From the NCBI GenBank assembly GCA_029261925.1, contig JAJDAJ010000081.1, positions 1 through 63,202 of the forward strand: a stretch of 63,202 nt of DNA. The letters run 5' to 3'. Shown here in pieces: positions 27,106 through 35,365 of the stretch. Origin of the DNA: Deltaproteobacteria bacterium. Lineage in GTDB: Bacteria > Myxococcota_A > UBA9160 > SZUA-336. The notes under the pieces are model-generated. The model searched no databases, was not told the origin of the DNA, and saw only the letters and a program-made list of their open reading frames with translations. The position numbers and the translations under genes were made by a program. Each line of letters begins with the position of its first letter. The first letter of the stretch is position 1.

Positions 27106-28266
27106 TCAGGCGTCGAGCGCGGCGTAGGTGGCGGCCGCGAGGGACGAGGCGCGCTCGTCGCCGGTGATGCCGTCGCGCATCCGGTTCATGACGTAGGAGA
27201 ACGCCAGGCCGCGCGCCGGATCTCCGAAGCCCAGCGAGCCTCCGGCGCCGGCGTGACCGAAGCAGGCGGGGCCGCACTCCGGGTTCAGCGTGGGCGGCAG
27301 CATGTAGCCCAGGCCGAAACGGGTGGGCATCGGGATCACCGCGTCCATGCCGTCCACCTGCGTCTCGCGCGCCTGCTCGAGGGTCTCCTCGCGGAGCAGT
27401 CGCACGCCGTCCACCTCCCCGACCAGCGCCGCGTACATTCGGGCGAGCGAGCGCGCGTCGCAGATCCCGTTGGACGACGGCAGCTCGGCGGCGTGCATCT
27501 CGCGCGTGTTCCACATCTCGCCGTAGCTGAACAGGTCCGACGGACCCGACAGGACGCGCGCGAGCAGCGTGCCGGGGCCCATGAAGCGCTCGCGCAGGGT
27601 GATCATCTCGGGATCCTGCGACGGCTCCGGTGCGATCAGGCGCGCGACCCGCGATTCCAGCTCCGCGGGCAACCCGACCCAGAGATCCAGGCCCAGCGGC
27701 TGCGCGATCTGCGCCGAGATCCGGCGTCCGGCGCTCTCTCCCGTGGTGCGGCGCACCAGCTCTCCGAGGATCCAGCCGTAGGAGCGCGCGTGGTAGCCGT
27801 GCCGGGTGCCGGGCTTCCAGTTCGGTGCCTGCGCCGCGATGGCGGCGCAGACGGGATCCCAGGCGTACACGTCGTCGAGCGTCAGCGTTCCGTCCACGGC
27901 CGCGAGCCCCGCGCGGTGACAGAGCACGTCGCGCAGGGTGATCTCGCCCTTGCCCTGCGCGGCGAACTCCGGCCAGTCGGCCGCGACCGCGCGGTCGAGA
28001 TCGAGCACGCCGGCCTCGACGAGCTGGAGCACCAGGGTCGCCGTCACGCCCTTGGTCGCCGAGAAGACCGGTACGACCGTGTCGCGCTCCCAGGGTGCGT
28101 TCGCCGCGGCGTCTGCGATGCCGCCCCAGTGGTCCACGACCACGCGACCGTCGAGCCAGACGCAGACGGCCGCCCCCACGTCGTCGAGCGCATCGAAGCA
28201 GTGCTCGAACGCCCGCGTGACGCCCTCGAAGCCGGGCTCCGCCTGTCCGTGGACGCGGGTCCCCAC
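27106..28266 (-). CDS. Serine hydrolase, beta-lactamase/esterase fold (class C-like)
   Basis: A 386-residue protein of the beta-lactamase-related (EstB/LACTB-like) family. The SxxK motif is SATK (69-72), a Tyr motif occurs as HGYHARSYGW near 158-167 and the third element as FGHAGAGGSLGFGDP near 340. Such enzymes in lipid gene clusters usually act as esterases rather than antibiotic-resistance enzymes. No signal peptide is visible, so it is probably cytosolic. The GTG at 28266 is chosen because it lies 2 nt after the stop of WS/DGAT copy 3. Hydrolysis of stored wax esters or triacylglycerols is a reasonable inference from its place between two synthase genes. Confidence 0.85.
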   Translation of the reverse strand: MGTRVHGQAEPGFEGVTRAFEHCFDALDDVGAAVCVWLDGRVVVDHWGGIADAAANAPWERDTVVPVFSATKGVTATLVLQLVEAGVLDLDRAVAADWPEFAAQGKGEITLRDVLCHRAGLAAVDGTLTLDDVYAWDPVCAAIAAQAPNWKPGTRHGYHARSYGWILGELVRRTTGESAGRRISAQIAQPLGLDLWVGLPAELESRVARLIAPEPSQDPEMITLRERFMGPGTLLARVLSGPSDLFSYGEMWNTREMHAAELPSSNGICDARSLARMYAALVGEVDGVRLLREETLEQARETQVDGMDAVIPMPTRFGLGYMLPPTLNPECGPACFGHAGAGGSLGFGDPARGLAFSYVMNRMRDGITGDERASSLAAATYAALDA

Positions 28267-28268
28267 GC

Positions 28269-29738
28269 TCAGGCCCGCGCCGCGCTGTCGGGGCTGCGCA
28301 CCTCCTCCGGGGCGGTGCTGCCGTTGGACTTCGCGGGCGCGCTCCGGCTGCCCATCGTGGCGCGGAGCTCCTCCATCGCCAGGGGAATGCCGTCGGCCAG
28401 GTACCAGGGATCGGGGATCAGGTCGGGGTCCACGGTGAAACCGAAGTCCATGCGGCCTCCGTAGCTGATCACGGTGATGTTCAGGCCCTGCCCCGGAAGC
28501 AGGAGCGACATCGGGTACATCGACTCGATCCGCGCTCCCGCCGTGTACAGCGGCATCGGTGGGCCGGGGACGTTCGAGACCACCAGGTTGCCCGGCATCG
28601 GGAAGGCCGTGCTGGAGTACGTGCCGGCGTAGAGCCGCACGGCCAGGTTGATCAGCGCCGGCGGCGCCATCTCGCCCATCGACGGGATGCGGCGCGCGCG
28701 CACCGCCTTGTCGATCTCCTTGGAGCGCATGGCGTTCTCGTGGATCCGCTGCAGGCGCTCGGCCGGATCGTCGATGTCGGTGGCCAGGCTGATGGTCATG
28801 TTGGCGACCTGGTTGCCCATGGCGTCGTCGCCGGCCGCGCGGGTGGACACGGGAATCATCGCCACGAGCGACTCGCGGGGCAGCTCGTCCTGGGCGCGGA
28901 GGTAGCGGCGCAGCGCCGAGGCCGTGAGCTCGAGCACGATGTCGTTGATCTTCACGTCGAAGTGCTTGCGCGCCTCGCGCACCTCGCTGAAGGAGACGCT
29001 CGAGCAGGCGAAGCCGCGGCGGGGGCCGATGTTCTCGTTGAAGCTCACGACCGGCGCCCCGTCGATCATCGGCGAGCTGCCGTCCTCGCGCGCCTCGCGA
29101 AGCAGCGTGACGCCGCGCTGCAGCGCGCGCACGCCCCAGTTCGCGAAGCGGAACGGCGTCATCAGGGTGCTGCCGAGGCCGCGGACGGCCAGCTCCAGAT
29201 CGCCGGGCACGCGCTCGGCGCGGCGGCGCGGCGCCTTGGGTCGGGGTGCGGGCTCGGGCGGGTGCGGCTCCAGGTCGCAGAGCAGCTCGCCGAGCCCCGC
29301 GCCCGACACGCCGTCGATCAGGCAGTGATGGGTCTTGGAGAACATGGCGACCTTGCCGTCCTGCAGGCCCTCGATGTACCACATCTCCCAGAGCGGCAGC
29401 CGCTGGTCGAGCTTGTGGCTGAACAGCGCCCCGCAGAGCTCTGCCAGCTCGCGTATCCCGCCCGGGGAGGGGACCGCGATGCGGTGCATGTGCGAGTCGA
29501 TGTCGAAGTCCGGATCGTTCACGAGGAACGGGCGGTCGAGCCCGAGCGGCACCTCGCGCAGCTTCATGGTGAAGCGCGGCGCGCGCCGGATGCGCTCGTC
29601 GGTGTAGCGCTTGAGCTTCTCGAAGCTGAAGTCGTCGCAGCTGCTGGGGTCGAGGATCGTCAGACCCCCGGTGTGCGCGTGGATCCGCGAGTTCTCCATT
29701 GCGACGAACAGGGCATCAGTGCCCGCGAGCTGCTCCAT
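28269..29738 (-). CDS. WS/DGAT acyltransferase, copy 3
   Basis: A 489-residue WS/DGAT protein with intact HHCLIDG (137-143), LPLWEMWYIEGL (114-125), VKINDIVLELTASALRRYL near 240 and VVSNVPGPP near 385. It shares most conserved positions with copy 1. The ATG has a GAGGAGAGA ribosome site. It follows the acyl-CoA synthetase gene by 44 nt, so it receives activated acyl groups from the enzyme encoded immediately upstream. Confidence 0.93.
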   Translation of the reverse strand: MEQLAGTDALFVAMENSRIHAHTGGLTILDPSSCDDFSFEKLKRYTDERIRRAPRFTMKLREVPLGLDRPFLVNDPDFDIDSHMHRIAVPSPGGIRELAELCGALFSHKLDQRLPLWEMWYIEGLQDGKVAMFSKTHHCLIDGVSGAGLGELLCDLEPHPPEPAPRPKAPRRRAERVPGDLELAVRGLGSTLMTPFRFANWGVRALQRGVTLLREAREDGSSPMIDGAPVVSFNENIGPRRGFACSSVSFSEVREARKHFDVKINDIVLELTASALRRYLRAQDELPRESLVAMIPVSTRAAGDDAMGNQVANMTISLATDIDDPAERLQRIHENAMRSKEIDKAVRARRIPSMGEMAPPALINLAVRLYAGTYSSTAFPMPGNLVVSNVPGPPMPLYTAGARIESMYPMSLLLPGQGLNITVISYGGRMDFGFTVDPDLIPDPWYLADGIPLAMEELRATMGSRSAPAKSNGSTAPEEVRSPDSAARA

Positions 29739-29782
29739 CGGATCTCTCCTCGGGCGGGCCCCTCGCGGGTCCCGCGTCTGGG

Positions 29783-31594
29783 CTAGAAGCGGATGCTACC
29801 GGTCTGAATGCGTGCGTGCGCGGCGGCGTCGAGCGGGGCGTAGGTGCCGCCGGCGTCGTCGCGATAGAGAATCGGGTCTGCGATACTGCCCGGATCGAAG
29901 CCCTCGCGCTGCAGGTCGACCTTGCGCAGCTTGAAGGTGCCGGTGAGATCCGGCTCGTCCTGTACGCGCACGAACGCGGGCCGGGCATACGCCGGCAGCT
30001 CGCGCGTCACGTGTGCGTGGAGCGCGGCGCCGTCGAGCTTGTCGCCGGCGAGCACCAGCGCGGCCATCCCGGCGCGGCCGTCCTGGCCCGGGATCCCCAC
30101 CCCGTACACGGTGCAGAGCTCGATCCCGTCGAGCACCGAGATCGCCTCGGCCACCTCCTGGGTCGACACGTTCTCGCCCTTCCAGCGGAAGGTGTCGCCG
30201 ATGCGGTCCACGAAGTAGAAGTAGCCGTCGGCATCGCGCCGCAGCAGGTCGCCGCTGCGGAACCAGGCGTCGCCCTGCTCGAAGACGTCGCGCAGCGTCT
30301 TGCGTGCGCTGGCCTCCTCCGAGGTGTAGCCCTCGAAGCGGCCGGCGGCGGTCTTTCCGGTGGCGATCTTGCCGATCAGCTCCCCGGGCTCGTCGTCGGC
30401 GCACTCGATGCAGTGGCCGTCCGCGTCGCGGGGGTGGGTGTCGGACTCGACGTCGTAGCGGATCAGCCGGCCGTCCATCCCGAACGGGAGCTTGCCCACC
30501 GAGCCCGTGCGATTGTCGAGATTCATCAGCGAGACGTTGGACTCGGTCGCGCCGTAGAACTCGACGATCCGGGGAATCGCGAAGCGCCCCTGGAACTCCT
30601 CCCAGATGTCGGGCCGCAGTCCGTTGCCCACGCAGAAGCGCAGCTGGTGCATGCGCTCGAGCGGTGTGGTCGGCTGGTTCAGCAGGTAGCGGCACATCTC
30701 GCCGATGTACTGGAACGCGGTGACGCGCATGTCGACGACGTCGCGCCAGAACTGGCTGGCGCTGAACCTGCGACGCAGCGCCAGCGTTCCGCCCGCGCGC
30801 AGGACGGCGTTCACGCACATGACGCCGCCGACGGTGTGGTACAGCGGGAGCGTGCAGTAGAAGGCGTCGTGGCGTCCGAAGCCGGCGAGCAGCGCGTAGA
30901 TGCCCCCGCCCATGAAGCGAGAGTGGCTGAAGCGCGCGGCCTTGGGCAGCCCGGTCGTGCCGGAGGTGTAGATGTAGAACAGGCTGTCACCGGCGCGAAG
31001 CGCCTCGCGCACGCTGGCGGGCGGGTTCGAGCGGCTGCAGCCGGCGATCTCCTCGTCGAGGCTGCGTGCGTCGCCGAGCGCGGGCGCGGGCTGCGGCCCG
31101 TCGCGGAGCACGTGGACCTCGATGCCGCCGGGCACGTCCGAGCCGAGGCCGGCCCAGGCGTGTGCGCACTCGGCGCCCAGGATCAGGATCCCGGCGCCGG
31201 CCGCCTCGAGGGCGTGCACCAGACCGCGGCCGGCCAGGTTGGTGTTGATCAGGGCGGTGGTCGCCCCGACCTTGGCCAGGCCGGCCCAAACCTGCAGGAA
31301 CTCCGGCCGGTTCTCCATCATCAGGGCGACGATGTCGCCCCGGCCCAGGCCGCGACCCAGCGCCCAGTGCGCGATCTGGTTGGCGGCCTCGTTGTACTCG
31401 CGGTAGCTGACGCTGCGGCCCTCGAAGCGCACGAACGCGTGCTCGCCGCGGCGGCGCGCGCTGCGCTCGATCAGGTCGGCGGCGGTGAAGCGGCCGGTCG
31501 GGCCGCTGCGCAGGCTTCCCGCCAGGAAGCGGATCATTCGCCACAGGATCAGCAGGCGGTGGGCGAGCGAGGGTCGGGCCTGGTCCGAGGGCAT
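29783..31594 (-). CDS. Long-chain acyl-CoA synthetase (FATP/FadD6-like)
   Basis: A 603-residue AMP-forming ligase. The ATP-binding motif YIYTSGTTGLPKAA is at about 207-220, FYGATESN near 350 and the FATP-type block YFYFVDRIGDTFRWKGENVS near 485-505 followed by the C-terminal TGTFKLRK lysine region. The FATP subgroup takes long and very long chain fatty acids. A hydrophobic segment near 12-28 could hold it at the membrane. It is the first gene of the lipid operon and supplies the acyl-CoA used by the three WS/DGAT enzymes. Upstream, a 20-bp palindrome separates it from a divergent TetR gene. Confidence 0.93.
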   Translation of the reverse strand: MPSDQARPSLAHRLLILWRMIRFLAGSLRSGPTGRFTAADLIERSARRRGEHAFVRFEGRSVSYREYNEAANQIAHWALGRGLGRGDIVALMMENRPEFLQVWAGLAKVGATTALINTNLAGRGLVHALEAAGAGILILGAECAHAWAGLGSDVPGGIEVHVLRDGPQPAPALGDARSLDEEIAGCSRSNPPASVREALRAGDSLFYIYTSGTTGLPKAARFSHSRFMGGGIYALLAGFGRHDAFYCTLPLYHTVGGVMCVNAVLRAGGTLALRRRFSASQFWRDVVDMRVTAFQYIGEMCRYLLNQPTTPLERMHQLRFCVGNGLRPDIWEEFQGRFAIPRIVEFYGATESNVSLMNLDNRTGSVGKLPFGMDGRLIRYDVESDTHPRDADGHCIECADDEPGELIGKIATGKTAAGRFEGYTSEEASARKTLRDVFEQGDAWFRSGDLLRRDADGYFYFVDRIGDTFRWKGENVSTQEVAEAISVLDGIELCTVYGVGIPGQDGRAGMAALVLAGDKLDGAALHAHVTRELPAYARPAFVRVQDEPDLTGTFKLRKVDLQREGFDPGSIADPILYRDDAGGTYAPLDAAAHARIQTGSIRF

Positions 31595-31635
31595 GGGGGG
31601 GCGATTCCTGAGGGGAAGGGACCGGCCGCAGCCGG

Positions 31636-31655
31636 TGGATAATCTGGATTATCCA
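31636..31655. promoter_or_regulatory. Candidate TetR operator between the lipid operon and its regulator gene
   Basis: A perfect 20-bp palindrome with half-sites TGGATAATC and GATTATCCA around a 2-nt centre. It lies 42 nt upstream of the acyl-CoA synthetase start and 98 nt upstream of the TetR start. Its AT-richness and symmetry are typical of TetR/FadR-like operators. A partial half-site GGATTA recurs just before the TetR -10 box (near 31730). Confidence 0.65.
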
Positions 31656-31739
31656 TCTCAATACCAGAGTAGGCCTGTTCGGGTCAATGCATTTTCCAGG
31701 CAAGAAGAAACTCTGCTTGAGGAGTACCTGGATTACGCC

Positions 31740-31745
31740 TAGGAT
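31740..31745 (+). promoter_or_regulatory. Candidate leaderless promoter of the TetR gene (TAGGAT)
   Basis: TAGGAT ends 7 nt before the ATG at 31753. No ribosome site is present, in agreement with a leaderless message. Confidence 0.45.
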
Positions 31746-31752
31746 CGACCCG

Positions 31753-32406
31753 ATGGCATCCAGACCCAGGAAGCGGGAGCACCTCGAGGCGGCCCGCGCG
31801 AAGATGTATCGCGATCTCGTCCTGGAGTGCGCGGAGCGGGTCTTCGCCGAGCAGGGCTTCGACTCCGGCACCATGCAGGACGTGGCCAACGAGGCGGGGA
31901 TCTCGCTCAAGACGCTGTACAGCACATTCCCCGGCAAGCAGGACCTGTTCGACGCGATCCTCGAGGTACGCGGCGCCGAGTTCCTGGGCAGCGTGGCCGC
32001 CGAGACCGAGGGCATCGAGGCGCCGCTCGAGCTGCTGAAGCGCTCGATCCGCGGCTACGTCCGCTTCTTCGCGGAGAATCGCAGCTTCCTGATGCTGAAC
32101 CTGCGGGAGCCGCGCGCCTGGGCCGTGGGCCCGCTGCCCGAGGTCGAGGGCTGGCGCCGCACGCGCTCGCTGCTCACGAGCCTGATGCGCCGGGGCATCG
32201 AGAGCGGCGTCTTCTACGCCGGCGATGCCGACCGGGCCGCGGAGATGGTCACCGCCATCCTGCAGGTGCAGATGATGCGCCTGGTCGAGCCCGGAGCGGA
32301 CGCCGACAGCGACGCCGTCGCCGACGAGATCCTGGTGCAGCTCGAGCGCCTGCTCTGCCCGCCGCGAGAGCTGCACGCGCGCAGCATCGCCCGCGCCGCG
32401 CGCTAG
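31753..32406 (+). CDS. TetR/AcrR family regulator of the lipid operon
   Basis: A 217-residue regulator. The DNA-binding helix-turn-helix is at about 36-60 (TMQDVANEAGISLKTLYSTF), followed by a helical ligand domain. The ATG at 31753 (MASRPRK) is preferred over the upstream ATG at 31687, which would add 22 residues across the promoter. It is divergent from the acyl-CoA synthetase/WS-DGAT operon with a palindrome between them, the usual layout of a local repressor. The ligand could be a fatty acid or acyl-CoA; this is inference from the neighbours. Confidence 0.9.
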   Translation: MASRPRKREHLEAARAKMYRDLVLECAERVFAEQGFDSGTMQDVANEAGISLKTLYSTFPGKQDLFDAILEVRGAEFLGSVAAETEGIEAPLELLKRSIRGYVRFFAENRSFLMLNLREPRAWAVGPLPEVEGWRRTRSLLTSLMRRGIESGVFYAGDADRAAEMVTAILQVQMMRLVEPGADADSDAVADEILVQLERLLCPPRELHARSIARAAR

Positions 32407-32424
32407 CAGCCTGCCCGCGCGCCG

Positions 32425-33225
32425 CTAGGTGCAGTCGGCGGCGCCGCCGTCGATGCGGATGTCGGCGCCGTGGATGTATCCGGCGTGGTCGCTGCACAGG
32501 AACGCGACCAGCGCCCCGATCTCCTCGACGCTGGCGATGCGGCCCACCGAGGTGTTCAGGAAGCTCGCGGCGGCGTGGCGCTGGATCTCGTCCCAGTCGC
32601 CGCTGACACCGTCGCGCGCCGCGCGACGCTCCATGCTGGCGCGGACCTCGGGCGTGGCGATCATTCCCGGGCTGACGCAGTTGACGGTGATGCCGCTGCC
32701 CCCGAGCTCGCGCGCGAGGCTCACGGTCATGTTCGGCAGTGCCGCCTTCGACGCGTAGTAGCCGGGCATCTGCGCGCGCGGACGCACGTGGCCGATGGTG
32801 CTGATCCAGATCACGCGGCCCCAGCCGCGCTCGCGCATCGGGCCGACCAGGCGCTGGACCAGGCGCACGCCCGAGAGCGTGTTCTTCTGGTAGATGTCGA
32901 CCCACGCATCCGTCGGTGTGTCGAGCCAGCCCGCGCCCTCGGCCACGCCGTAGTTGTTGATCAGCGCGTCCACGCGCCCGGCGACCTCGAGCGCCCCGGC
33001 CACGAGCTGGTCGGCGCCGGCGTCGCTGCGGATGTCGCCGCTGACGCCGTGCACGCGGCCGCCGCCGGCCCGGATTCGCTCGATCACCGGATCGGCCTGG
33101 CCCGGCTCCATCCCGTGGACCAGGACGGTCGCGCCCTCAGCGGCCAGCACGCCGGCGATCCCCGCCCCCGTGCCGCGCCAGCTGCCCGTGACCAGCACCA
33201 CCCTTCCGTCGAGCCCGAGGTCCAC
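32425..33225 (-). CDS. Short-chain dehydrogenase/reductase (SDR)
   Basis: A 266-residue classical SDR. The glycine motif is TGSWRGTGAGI (13-23), slightly unusual in having Trp where most have a small residue; NNYG at 90-93 replaces the usual NNAG. Ser142 and YYASK with Tyr156 and Lys160 complete the active site. The C-terminus has the FLCSDHAGYIHGADIRIDGG pattern of FabG-like enzymes. It is the last gene of a three-gene unit with an F420-type oxidoreductase and YhbY, starting 2 nt after the former's stop. The substrate is unknown. Confidence 0.9.
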   Translation of the reverse strand: MDLGLDGRVVLVTGSWRGTGAGIAGVLAAEGATVLVHGMEPGQADPVIERIRAGGGRVHGVSGDIRSDAGADQLVAGALEVAGRVDALINNYGVAEGAGWLDTPTDAWVDIYQKNTLSGVRLVQRLVGPMRERGWGRVIWISTIGHVRPRAQMPGYYASKAALPNMTVSLARELGGSGITVNCVSPGMIATPEVRASMERRAARDGVSGDWDEIQRHAAASFLNTSVGRIASVEEIGALVAFLCSDHAGYIHGADIRIDGGAADCT

Positions 33226-33227
33226 GC

Positions 33228-34094
33228 TCAGTCCTGCTTCGCGATCACGTCGGCGGCGAAGCGCCGCACGCCGTCGAGCTTCTCGTCGAGCTCGGGGGTC
33301 AGGCCGTGGTACAGCGCCCAGGGCATGGTCAGCACGTGCGTCACTCCCTTCGCGGCGAGGCGGCGGTAGCCGTCGAGGTCGAAGACATCGGTCGCGCTGG
33401 CCATCACGTCGAACGGCTCGCCCTCGCGGCCGAGCTCCGCACGGAAGGCGTGCAGCTTCTCGAGGCAGGTCTCGATCTCGGCGCTCGTCTGCAGGTCGCC
33501 GAGCCAGCCGTCATGGCGCGCGGCGCGGCGCAGCGCCGGATCGGAGATGCCCCCGATCCAGACCGGGATGCGCTCGTGCGGGGCCGGGGTCATCTCGAGC
33601 CGCGGGAAAGCGTAGTCCCGACCCTGGTGCTCGACCCAGTCGCCCGACCAGAGCTTGCGCAGCACCTCGATCATCTCGTCGCAGCGACGTCCGCGGGTGT
33701 GGAAGTCCTCGCCCAGCAGCTCGTACTCGATCTTCGACCAGCCGACGCCCACGGTCAGGGTCACCCGGTCGTCCGACAGGACCGCGGCGGTGGCGATCGC
33801 CTTCGCGGCGAGGAACGGGTTGCGCATCGGCAGCACGAAGACGTTCGTGTTGAAGCGGAGCCGCCGGGTCACGCCGGCCAGGTGCCCGATCATCACCCAG
33901 GGATCCGGCCAGGGCGTGAACTCGGACCAGCGGCGCGAGCCGTCCGGCGTGTACGGGTAGGGCGTATCCAGCTTCTCCGGGTGCACCACGTGGTCCGAGA
34001 ACGAGATGGCCTCGTAGCCGCACTCGTCGGCGACGATCGCGATCTCGCGCAGGTCCGCCAGGTCCATGAACGCGCCGGAGAGGACGAACTTCAC
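33228..34094 (-). CDS. LLM-class (luciferase-like) oxidoreductase, probably F420-dependent
   Basis: A 288-residue TIM-barrel protein of the luciferase-like monooxygenase class. Diagnostic blocks are SFSDHVVHPEKLDTPYPY near 31-48, LRFNTNVFVLPMRNPFLAAKAIATAAVLS near 79-107 (in parts: FVLPMRNP, AKAIATAAVLS), VGVGWSKIEYELLG near 115-128 and IPVWIGGISDPALRRAARHDGWLGD. These are typical of F420-dependent family members, though flavin use is possible. The start overlaps yhbY by 4 nt. The reaction is unknown. Confidence 0.88.
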   Translation of the reverse strand: MKFVLSGAFMDLADLREIAIVADECGYEAISFSDHVVHPEKLDTPYPYTPDGSRRWSEFTPWPDPWVMIGHLAGVTRRLRFNTNVFVLPMRNPFLAAKAIATAAVLSDDRVTLTVGVGWSKIEYELLGEDFHTRGRRCDEMIEVLRKLWSGDWVEHQGRDYAFPRLEMTPAPHERIPVWIGGISDPALRRAARHDGWLGDLQTSAEIETCLEKLHAFRAELGREGEPFDVMASATDVFDLDGYRRLAAKGVTHVLTMPWALYHGLTPELDEKLDGVRRFAADVIAKQD

Positions 34095-34414
34095 GCGGGG
34101 CCCCCGTCGGGGCGCGCGGGGACGCGGATCCGGCGCCGCTGCGGGTCGGGCTGCGCCCGGTAGAGCAGGGCGGTGTTGCCGACGCGCCCGGCCACCTCGC
34201 TATCGGTCGCTCCCGCCAGGTCGGAGGTCTGGGCGTCGCGCTGCGGCCGGCCCTCACTGAGCCGGACCTTGATCAGCTCGTGGGCCTCCAGCTCGGCCCG
34301 CGCCTTGTCGATCACCGCGTCCGTCAGGCCCCGCGATCCCACGACCACGACGGGTCGCAGCGCGTGGCCGAGGCCGCGCAGGTAGCGCTTCTGGAATCCC
34401 TGGAGCTCGCCCAA
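34091..34414 (-). CDS. yhbY: YhbY-family (CRM domain) RNA-binding protein
   Basis: A 107-residue protein with the CRM fold in the first 90 residues: KRYLRGLGHALRPVVVVGSRGLTD with the GxxG RNA-binding loop (GSRG), then a VGNTALLYR segment. YhbY binds pre-50S ribosomes. The tail (PDPQRRRIRVPARP) is basic. The start is TTG at 34414; a TAGAAT hexamer ends exactly 6 nt before it and no ribosome site is present, so both the TTG start and a leaderless message are supported. It is the first gene of an operon with the F420-type enzyme and the SDR. Confidence 0.9.
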   Translation of the reverse strand: MGELQGFQKRYLRGLGHALRPVVVVGSRGLTDAVIDKARAELEAHELIKVRLSEGRPQRDAQTSDLAGATDSEVAGRVGNTALLYRAQPDPQRRRIRVPARPDGGPA

Positions 34415-34420
34415 GGGGCG

Positions 34421-34426
34421 ATTCTA
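34421..34426 (-). promoter_or_regulatory. Candidate leaderless promoter of yhbY (TAGAAT)
   Basis: TAGAAT on the minus strand, 6 nt before the TTG start codon. It also fixes TTG as the start because no other start codon lies near it. Confidence 0.5.
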
Positions 34427-34546
34427 GCCCGGGCGAGAGACGGGGCGAGGGACCGCGGACGCTGGCCGTCCGCGATTGCGCCGTTACCCTCTCGCCCCAC
34501 GGCGGCGCCAGGCCGCCGCTCGATCCACGTTCCCGGGGGACCGTCG

Positions 34547-35224
<678 letters not shown>

Positions 35225-35353
35225 GAGCCGCTGCGGTCCGGCTGCGGCCCGGCTGCGCTCCGGCGGCACCTGCGACCCGGGTCCCGGGCTCCCGGAGGCG
35301 CTCTTCGAGCCGTTCCCGTGATCCCGCGCACCCCGGAGCCGCCTGCCACGGCC

Positions 35354-35359
35354 TAGACT
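35354..35359 (+). promoter_or_regulatory. Candidate leaderless promoter of the sugar dehydrogenase gene (TAGACT)
   Basis: TAGACT, then CGGGCC, then ATG. It is almost identical to the arrangement before the NfeD-like gene at 18174. Confidence 0.5.
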
Positions 35360-35365
35360 CGGGCC

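Noticed and set aside
27106..28266. Beta-lactamase as an antibiotic-resistance gene
   Set aside because: The SxxK fold is that of EstB/LACTB-like esterases, there is no signal peptide, and it sits within a lipid operon.
29699..31642. 647-codon plus-strand open frame opposite the acyl-CoA synthetase
   Set aside because: It is antisense to an enzyme with complete motifs and has shadow-type composition.
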